Origin: Podospora pseudocomata
Lineage: Eukaryota; Ascomycota; Sordariomycetes; Sordariales; Podosporaceae
Reading direction: 5' to 3'
Assembly (NCBI RefSeq): GCF_035222375.1
Contig: NW_026946363.1
Span: forward strand, 1,426,001 to 1,490,000
DNA length: 64,000 bases
Below the pieces are notes generated by a model. That model was not told the origin of the DNA, ran no database searches, and saw only the letters and a program-made list of their open reading frames with translations. Both the position numbers and the translations under genes were made by a program. Shown here piece by piece: positions 56,930 to 64,000 of this stretch (its first letter is position 1; every line of letters starts with the position of its first letter).

Positions 56930-57605
56930 AAAAGAAAGAAAAAAATGATAGGGAGGGAAAGGGGATAATGGGGGTGGTAGCTGTAAAGGGTTATGAATAT
57001 AGGCAATACGGCAGAGTGGGAAAGTTTGGCTGTTGTTAGGTACAGCAAGATGAGGCAAACAAGGTGATGATGATGGTGGACATCAGCGCTGTGGAGGAAG
57101 GGTGACAGTGTTTTGTTGAGGAGGTAGCGTAGATGGTGGGTAGGTGGGATCGAGCGTCTTATGGGATATGATCTTGCCTTGCCTAGGGAAAGTCACTCAT
57201 GAATGAAGAATGCATCTTTACATCAGTCTTCGCCTCGTGTGGTGAACCGAATATATGGATGGAGATCAAGATGCTGAACATGATCAGAAGTAATTCGAGT
57301 CTTGGAAAACCCATCACTTAAAAACGATATATAAGCAGAAGTAAAGCCCCGTACAAAAGCCCATCCATTCAATCGATCATCGTACACATCATATAAGCAT
57401 AGGTCATGCCCGTGTAAAAACCATTCCATTCATCTCTCCATCGTACACCAACTTCCAGATAACCACCGCTTAATCTCGGGTATCTGCTTGTATCAGGCTA
57501 AAAAAACCATCTCAACGCCTGCTGAAAATGCCAACCATCCTCGCTGATTTCCATGCAAATCCCAAAATTTGAATTCCCCCACAAAATCTATCCCTTCTAC
57601 GTTCC
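56930..57605. other. Convergent intergenic region between NEDD8 and elongin A genes
   Basis: 676 bp, no credible gene. It contains a tract with CATCATATAAGC/TATATAAGC-like words near 57330-57400 and two nearly repeated phrases around CATTCA near 57364 and 57425. Confidence 0.45.
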
Positions 57606-58866
57606 CTAACGGGGGACCCGCTTGCTCGGACGCATGAAAATGTCCACAGGCTTGCGCTTGCGGACGATAGGAGCAGCGGGCCCCCTAGAGCCGACAGCAG
57701 GCGAGTTGCTAGCACCCGCAGGCGCAGGTGCGGGCGAGGTCTCGCCAGTGAACGACTTTGGTGGCGAGCGGGCCGCCACGGGTGCCTTGATGGCGCCAGG
57801 CGTCGCAGAGAGAAGACCACGGGGTCTGGCGACGGGTTGTTTCTTGGGAGAAACGACCCTCTCCACCACGGCTTCGAGTTCCTCCACAGACAGGCTTCCA
57901 CGCTGGTGAGGACTGGCGGGTTCGTCATCACCAAACAAGTCGTCACCCCCATTGCTGGGGATGTGGTCGTCTTCATCATCGCTGAAGGAGATGATGTTGG
58001 CTGGTTTGGCGATGGCGGCGCCCTTGCCCTTGATTGAAAGGAGCCGGTTCTCGCGTTCTTTGCGGTCACGATCACTGGCTGTGGTGTCAGAGGCCTTTCT
58101 GATTGGGGCGTTGACAATGGTGGCAGCGGCGTCGAACTGGCGATTGATACGAACGTCGTTCTGCATGGCAATTGGTGCCTGTCTGATTTGGCTTTGCCTG
58201 ACAGGAATGCGGCCAGCGGGGTTGGAGAGCTTCAGACGACTGGTCTCAGCGGCGACTTGCCTCTTGGCCTTAGCAATAAAAGTCTTCTTCGGGCGAGGCT
58301 GAGAGGACCAGTGGCCGGCTTTGGGACCCTCGCGTTGGCGTTGCGAATAGTGAAGAGGCAGTCGGCGAGATTCAGGAACAGAGATAATCTTGGCTTGACG
58401 GGAGGAACGCTGGCCATTGACATCTTCCATTTTCTTCATGAAGGCATTGGTAGCCTCTTCGAGCTGTTGGTTGTAGACCGTCTCGTACTTCTTATAGACT
58501 TTGTACCAAGACTTTGGGTCCTTTGGCTGCCAACTATACTGAGCAGCAAGCGTTTTGAAGTCGCGCTCGATAAGATGCTTCCAATCTATCGACCAATGTT
58601 AGCAATGAGTGCCGAGCCAAGGGCAAATGATGGCAGAACTTACGAGATGGTGAGACTTCGTAGATTCGCTCATCTGTCTCCTGCTCGAGGGTGTGAAGGT
58701 GCTCGGCGGTCTTCACGGCCCTGAGGACCGGCTGCAAGAGGTGGGTAGGCATGTCTCCTAAGCTTGGGATGTCTTGAATGTTTCTGATCGCGACATCAAG
58801 AGCCATGTCGAGAAGAGGACGAGGACCGTTCCTCCGCAAAGGGCCGGTAGATATTTGAAGCTCCAT
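57606..58866 (-). CDS. Elongin-A-like protein
   Basis: Elongin A stimulates RNA polymerase II elongation and serves as the substrate adaptor of a cullin ligase that ubiquitylates stalled polymerase. CDS complement(join(57606..58585,58644..58866)), 400 residues; one 58-bp intron. The elongin A domain spans roughly residues 1-125. IRNIQDIPSLGDMPTHLLQPVLRAV is the F-box-like/BC-box part, followed by HWKHLIERDF and the basic helix KDPKSWYKVYKKYE. The rest is basic and disordered with short acidic patches (SFSDDEDDHIP), ending RKRKPVDIFMRPSKRVPR, which may act as a nuclear signal. Confidence 0.9.
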
Positions 58867-59905
58867 GATGACTGAAAGTGGGCCTCACCCGTGGTGACAA
58901 TAGCGGTGACAATAGGGTGGAAGTCGAACAATGGAATCAATAGAAAGTTGCGGGGCGGGTGGTTTGGAGTTGGAGATGTTGCTCTCGTAGAATTTGCTCG
59001 TTGTGCGCCGACCGTCGTCCAGAACTGATCCAATAAGCACCTTCGAAAAGACACAGATGATGTTCAGGGAAGGTGATGGTGAGACCGTAAAGAGGTCCGG
59101 GAAAACGGGCCTTTAACCAGGGAAGTTGTGATCAAAGGTAGATTCTATTAGATATCCTTTTGCGCAGAAAATCATTGCACCATCCAGCTCAGAAGTGTAC
59201 GAAAGTATCACCAAAGTCGAGAATCAAGTGAGATCCAGAAGGTTTCAAGATAAGAGGTTGCGACTCTCTTTTATACAACCGTCACTCGCTACTAGGGTGC
59301 CCGGGCCACCTGAGCCTCGGGACCCGCATCGCGGATCCACCAATCCCCAATAGGCTAGCGCAGATCTATGCATTGTCTGGCAGCCCATTTGAGGAACTTG
59401 AGAGCATTGTCGAAGCATATGCCTGGTCGAGAATGATTCTTTAAAACGCCATCTAGTTTGACTATTTGACTTATTCCCGTAGATTTTCCAAACGGAGTTT
59501 TTTTTCGCTCGTCGCGGTTGGTGAACCTGGCAGAGCAGGTACGGAGTACAGTAGATTCTCCAATCTCCGTCACGGACATCTCTTGGCATTGATCTCTCGG
59601 CGCGCCAGGGTCCAGGGAAGCTGCAAACTGCCCAAGAAGCTGGATTGGCGCGCAAACTGCGATCTTCAAACCTGACAACAAACTTTCAACCGCTGCACTT
59701 CTGTCCCCAACAACCACCATCCTGACCAAGGTTACCATAGTTCCATTCACGGAGCTACTGAAACCAAACTTACGCGTAAATACCTAATTGCGGGTACTCG
59801 AGGCGATTTCGCACTTTCCAGAGAAATCGGCCGAGATCGACAGCATCTTGTGACGCCAGTATTGTCGAACCACCACCCAGTTTCTCACCCATACCAGATC
59901 CCCAG
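58867..59905. promoter_or_regulatory. Divergent promoter of elongin A and THO7 genes
   Basis: 1.04 kb between divergent starts; no gene. No defined regulatory motif is claimed. Confidence 0.45.
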
Positions 59906-61051
59906 ATGGAGCGACCAGAAGGCTGGGGCCTCCTAAGCGAAAAAGAAGAAAATGAACTCCACAAAGCCCGACTCCTCGCCGTAGAAGAGAAGGCCTACAA
60001 GCGCATCACCAAGCGCATCAACACCCTCTACCGCTTCGCAGACCCCATCCTCATGCGAGAGCCAGAAAATCACCCGTCCCAAAAAGATGACACCTCCAGC
60101 CCAGCCCCTACTCCCGCCGCTGTCCCCGATGTCACCACCCCGAGACTCGACTACGCCCGAATGTACCAAGACATCACCCTCGACTTCGCCGCCTTCGACA
60201 GCAGCATGGAGCGCCTCCAATTCCTCTTCACCGCCAACGAAAAGGACAGGCAACACTACGCCCAAGAGCGCGAGCGAATCAAGCGCGACATCACCTCTGT
60301 CCGCGCCAACATCATCCACCTCAATCAGAAATTGGAGCAGGCGAAAGAGACGCAGGAGCAGCGGAAGCAGTTTGACAAGTTGGCGGATGAGATCACAAAA
60401 AATCCAGCTTTGCGCGCTCGGGAGGAGCAAAAGGCGGCTATAAGGAAGCTGCAAGATGAAATTGCCGAGCTCAAGGCGGAGAGTTCTACCTACAGCGACA
60501 CATGGGTCGAACGCCGCAATCAGTTCTCTAGGATCATGGATGAATCTATGGCACTTCGGCGGTTGATCAGGGATGAGAAGGAGGAAGTTGAGAGAAGGGA
60601 GGGTATGGATGAGTCGAATGAGGCGGAGGCTGGACAGACGCCTAGGCCGGGAACGCCTGGCGGGAATGCTACCCCTAGGGGGGAGAGCGGACTTAAGAAC
60701 TCGATTGAGGCTGGGGATGTGGTTGGCACTCCTAGGGCGATGTCCACGGCGGGTGGTAGGACGCCCGCTAGGGAGAGTCCGGCGCCGTCGACGCAGGATA
60801 ATGGGTCGTTTTTGAAGCCGGGGAATGCGCTGGGGGCAAGCTTTGGGAGTGGTGGGCAGAGTAGGGAGGGGACGGTGGAGCATAGGACTGAGCAAGAGGA
60901 GCGGGAGGGGAGGGATCAGGGTGATGTTGAGATGGAGGATGAGCCGCCGAGGGATGAGGAGTCGGAGCCGGATAGCCCTCTGTCTCCCCCACCAGCGGAC
61001 TTGCCTCAGATTTTGGTGGACGGACAGGGCGATAGTATGGATACCACATGA
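59906..61051 (+). CDS. THO complex subunit 7 (THOC7/Mft1 type)
   Basis: Part of THO/TREX, coupling transcription with mRNA export. Intronless, 381 residues. The N-terminal helix (KAYKRITKRINTLYRF) and a long coiled coil (about residues 85-235) match the THOC7 pattern, including the stretch around QRKQFDKLADEITKNPALRAREE and RRNQFSRIMDESMALRRLI. The C-terminal ~140 residues are disordered with TPRPGTP and SPLSPPP repeats and end in an acidic tail. The coding strand switches from C-rich to G-rich at about 60320-60350. Confidence 0.9.
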   Translation: MERPEGWGLLSEKEENELHKARLLAVEEKAYKRITKRINTLYRFADPILMREPENHPSQKDDTSSPAPTPAAVPDVTTPRLDYARMYQDITLDFAAFDSSMERLQFLFTANEKDRQHYAQERERIKRDITSVRANIIHLNQKLEQAKETQEQRKQFDKLADEITKNPALRAREEQKAAIRKLQDEIAELKAESSTYSDTWVERRNQFSRIMDESMALRRLIRDEKEEVERREGMDESNEAEAGQTPRPGTPGGNATPRGESGLKNSIEAGDVVGTPRAMSTAGGRTPARESPAPSTQDNGSFLKPGNALGASFGSGGQSREGTVEHRTEQEEREGRDQGDVEMEDEPPRDEESEPDSPLSPPPADLPQILVDGQGDSMDTT

Positions 61052-61306
61052 ACACGGAAAATGACAGACATGGTTAAGGAGGGCGCAATGCAATGTAAAG
61101 ATATCGTCTGATTGTTGCTAGATATCCTGTCTAGGCAACATTTAACACTCAACTGAGCCCAGAACAACTATTTGTTAGATAGCGTCAATACCAACAACGT
61201 AATGTAAACTGGTACAGTATAAATCAATTTGTAGTTCAAGCACCTCATCGTCAAATAATATTAATTATGAACACGTCCTACTTGCTTTTCTTCCATGAAT
61301 TATCTA

Positions 61307-61738
61307 CTACTCCTGCTCAGCAACCTTCTTCCCACTCTCCACCGCCTCCCTCGCCTTCTTCAGCTCCTCCTCCTTGCCCTCCGCCCCATCGCTCTCCGTG
61401 ATGGCGATTTGCTCCTCCAGGTTCTGGACAGCTTCGGAGATCTTGTCACGGAGAGGACCGAAGACGGCTTTGGTTTCCTCGAGGGCGGTTTGCTATTGTT
61501 GAGGGTTAGGGTTATTCCAACGAATTTGTCAAGAGGACAGCTGAAGAGAATTATTTACCTCTTGTTTCAACATGTAAGGGGCGTTGCTGTCGAGGTCGGG
61601 TTTGCCGGCGGCAATCTCAGTCTGGAGCTTGGAGATGCGGGTTTCTTGATGGGCGAGCTCCTTGTGGTAGTAGGACTCTTCTTTTACGAGGCGGAGGACA
61701 GAGTTGGTTGCTCTCTCGAGGGGGGTGGGGGGTGCCAT
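61307..61738 (-). CDS. Tubulin-specific chaperone A (cofactor A)
   Basis: Binds free beta-tubulin during folding. CDS complement(join(61307..61492,61559..61738)), 121 residues, with one 66-bp intron in phase 0. The short all-helical, charged protein has the cofactor A pattern: VLRLVKEESYYHKELAHQE, then KLQTEIA, DLDSNAPYMLKQEQTALEETKAVFGPLRDKI, ending in a Lys/Glu-rich helix. Length is close to the ~110 residues of the family. Confidence 0.93.
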
Positions 61739-63267
61739 TTTGGATAGGTTTGAGTGGTTGTGGTTGGTTTGTAGAGGAAGAGGTGGGAGATGTAAAATGG
61801 AGGATGTTATATGAGCTTTGGTTTATTGTTTCTGCCTGACGGTGTTGATGGTGTAAGCGAGTGAGTGAAGCCTGATGAGGCAGGCTGTATGTTGACTTGG
61901 CTGCTGTTTGGCTGTGAGTGGTGGGGTTGGCGGGGTAAATTTGGGGAGTCAGGGTTATAGTGGATGAGGCAAGCTGCGCGATGGCAGGTGCGAGGAAGTT
62001 GGATGGGTTTGGCAACGGTTGATGGCGTCGTTTTTTGCAAAGCAGTTTGTGCGAGGCGCTTTCAATGTTTGTCCTGTTCATGTTCTACATTTATAAGAAG
62101 GCGGATATGGTTGTTTACAGAGAGGGTAAAAACGTTGAAATCTAAAGCCTTCAAGCGTGTTCGGATTTACAAAAAAAACCAGACGAGCCTTCAACCATAG
62201 TTGAATGGAGTAAAACCTTACCCAAGCCCAATTTCGATGTAGGATATAGAGCCATGACAAGGAGATACTTTACCCCGTGACTTCAATGCTTACTTTGCCT
62301 AATCTGAAGAGAGCTCAAAACTCAAATGGCAGGATGTTTAGATATGTCGGATAAATGCATATCAAAAATATCAACATCTCTGTAACCGAGTACGGCCCCT
62401 AGTCTGTTTCGAAATGTTTCCAAATCCAACTCCAAGATTGAAACGCGCCAGTGTGGCTCTCCAGAAGATTCGGTTTCCCTTTCATTGATAGCTTACCCCC
62501 GATTTGGTCGGGGTATCGCTGACTTAATGAGGCCGTCACTTTCCCCAGACAACAGCTCAAGCTTGGTGATGCTGGATGCCTCAAGGCCATATCATATATC
62601 CGACATTCTAGCCAGAAAACCTCCTTACAACTGCCATCTCTCTTCGCCATCCCACGTTTCTTGTCACATGGCCTTTGATTGGTGTCCCCCCACAATGGAA
62701 GGGCTGCAGGTGCAAGGCTTGATCGAAGTGACATGCGCCGGGGCGAAGAAGTGCCAAGCTAAGCCATGCTAGGATGGAAGCTCGGATGGGCTTAACCGAG
62801 TTGGGGAAGCTTTTGGACACGCCTCCGACCCCTGGTCCCGGTGGCCACTCAGCGCAAACTCCACCAACAAGCACTGCAGAGGGGCGACATCACTTTGTTG
62901 GAACTGGACACGTCGTGCACATGTATTTTGAACTTCCTAATAAGGCTGACCTTTTTTTTTTATATCTTGCTCCAGCCCATATTTATCTCGCCTTCCCTTC
63001 AATCCACTCACTCTGGCCCATTTTCTTAAGAGGCTGCAACTCTAGATTTTCTTTGCGCATGGTCGTTCTCATAACCTCTTGCGCTTCCCTGAATTCGCAG
63101 GACACTCGACAGGGCTTTCGAGTTTGAGCTTTTCTTCTCTGACAACCAACCACTTTTCTATCTTCAAAATACCAGCCTCTTGGGTTTAGAGACCGCCTTC
63201 GCTTTCTGACAAAGAGCGACACTTTTCCACTATACTGCACCAGCCGGAACACGGCAGAAGTGCAATA
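61739..63267. promoter_or_regulatory. Divergent region between cofactor A and calcium pump genes
   Basis: 1.5 kb without a credible gene. Pyrimidine-rich sequence near 63110-63190 probably is the 5' leader of the pump gene. Confidence 0.45.
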
Positions 63268-64000
63268 ATGGACAACGCCTTCGCGCGATCGTCCCAAGAG
63301 GTGCTCAGCACTCTGGGCGTAAATCCAGCAACTGGGTTAACAGATGCCCAAGTCAAAAGCTTACAGGCGAAGCATGGTAAAAATGGTATGTAGTTGATGT
63401 TAGGTTTATGCTTCGCTATCGCGAACGTCGATCACTTGGCTAACTGGTCTGTTCTCTGTAGCTATCGCCGAAGAACCACCTACTCCATTATGGGAACTCA
63501 TCCTTGAACAGTTCAAGGACCAGTTGGTCCTGATCCTTCTCGGTTCCGCCGCGGTTTCCTTCGTTTTGGCTCTCTTCGAGGAGGAGGGTGGATGGAGCGC
63601 ATTCGTCGACCCGGCCGTCATTCTCACCATCTTGGTTCTCAACGCCGTCGTCGGAGTCTCGCAAGAAAGCAGCGCCGAAAAGGCCATTGCCGCCCTTCAG
63701 GAATACTCAGCCAACGAGGCCAATGTTGTGCGCAATGGGCAGCTTCACAGGATCAAGGCTGAGGAGTTGGTTCCGGGTGACATTGTGGATGTTTCTGTTG
63801 GCGCTCGTATCCCTGCCGACTGCCGCTTGATTTCGATCCACAGCAACAGCTTCGCTGTCGACCAGGCCATTCTTACCGGAGAAAGCGAAAGTGTGGGCAA
63901 GGATAGCGAGGTTGTTGTCAAGGATGAGAAGGCTGTGAAGCAGGACCAGGTCAATATGCTTTTCTCGGGAACTACCGTCGTCACCGGCCACGCCAGGGCT
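63268..64000 (+). CDS. SERCA-type P-type calcium ATPase (3' part outside the window)
   Basis: Pumps calcium into internal stores. Visible exons are 63268-63385 and 63462-64000 with a 76-bp intron (phase 1); 219 residues are present. The N-terminus ([20 protein letters not shown]) is the cation-pump N-domain. M1 ([18 protein letters not shown], about 61-78) and M2 ([15 protein letters not shown]) follow, then actuator-domain sequence [20 protein letters not shown] and the TGES dephosphorylation loop (TGE at 178-180). The [13 protein letters not shown] loop is characteristic of SERCA rather than of PMR1 or plasma-membrane pumps. Confidence 0.95.

Noticed and set aside
59933-61093. 386-codon minus-strand frame antisense to THO7
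   Set aside because: Shadow of the THO7 coding sequence; the sense frame has the family pattern and the antisense product is low-complexity.
1-64000. CRISPR arrays, bacterial operators, riboswitches, or 5S/18S/28S rRNA genes
   Set aside because: The window is fungal nuclear DNA; no direct-repeat-spacer arrays, rRNA or convincing riboswitch elements were seen.

Overview
The window looks like nuclear DNA of a filamentous ascomycete, most likely a Sordariomycete and perhaps one of the Sordariales. The evidence is: short introns of 50-190 bp with GTRNGT donors and CTAAC-type branch points; fungal gene families such as SUR7, PPZ, ALG12 and a Sur7/eisosome-type protein; an EZH2-type Polycomb methyltransferase (SET-7/KMT6); and a tRNA-Leu with a small intron. 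The order assignment is inference. I found 20 protein-coding genes (two cut by the window edges) and one tRNA. Exon boundaries were set by hand from splice signals and reading phase.

Layout. 1-10.8 kb: a short sterol-glucosyltransferase-like gene (left edge), a mitochondrial phosphate carrier, a small CBS-domain protein, a small conserved beta-rich protein and an extended-SDR/epimerase-like protein. 10.8-14.6 kb: gene-poor, with one tRNA-Leu(UAA). 14.6-17.7 kb: F-actin capping protein beta and ALG12, divergent. 17.9-24.4 kb: an accessory-looking tract with at least nine diverged copies of a ~0.4-0.55 kb repeat, all in one orientation, interrupted by one orphan seven-helix membrane protein gene and followed by a 453-bp MITE with an 11-bp target duplication. 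25-33 kb: a PAF-acetylhydrolase-like gene preceded by a 9-bp minisatellite, then a large disordered protein with a Cys-rich C-terminus. 34-39 kb: an MTM1/SLC25A39-type carrier and a PPZ phosphatase. 39-43 kb: a long stretch with no convincing gene. 43-52 kb: a SUR7-family protein, the Polycomb methyltransferase and a DUF3237 protein. 52-64 kb: a dense housekeeping block of CstF-64, prohibitin-2, NEDD8/Rub1, elongin A, THO subunit 7, tubulin cofactor A and the start of a SERCA-type calcium pump.

Several neighbours are functionally related. CstF-64, elongin A and THO7 act on RNA polymerase II transcripts. NEDD8 lies tail-to-tail with elongin A, whose cullin ligase depends on neddylation. Two mitochondrial carriers and one prohibitin serve the mitochondrial inner membrane.

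Most worth a second look: the repeat array with its conserved GTTCGAATC-containing box; a 199-codon frame without a methionine codon that follows the CstF-64 stop in the same frame; an abrupt switch from C-rich to G-rich coding strand inside many genes; and the duplicated GGARPGAGRK motif in the SET-7 tail.
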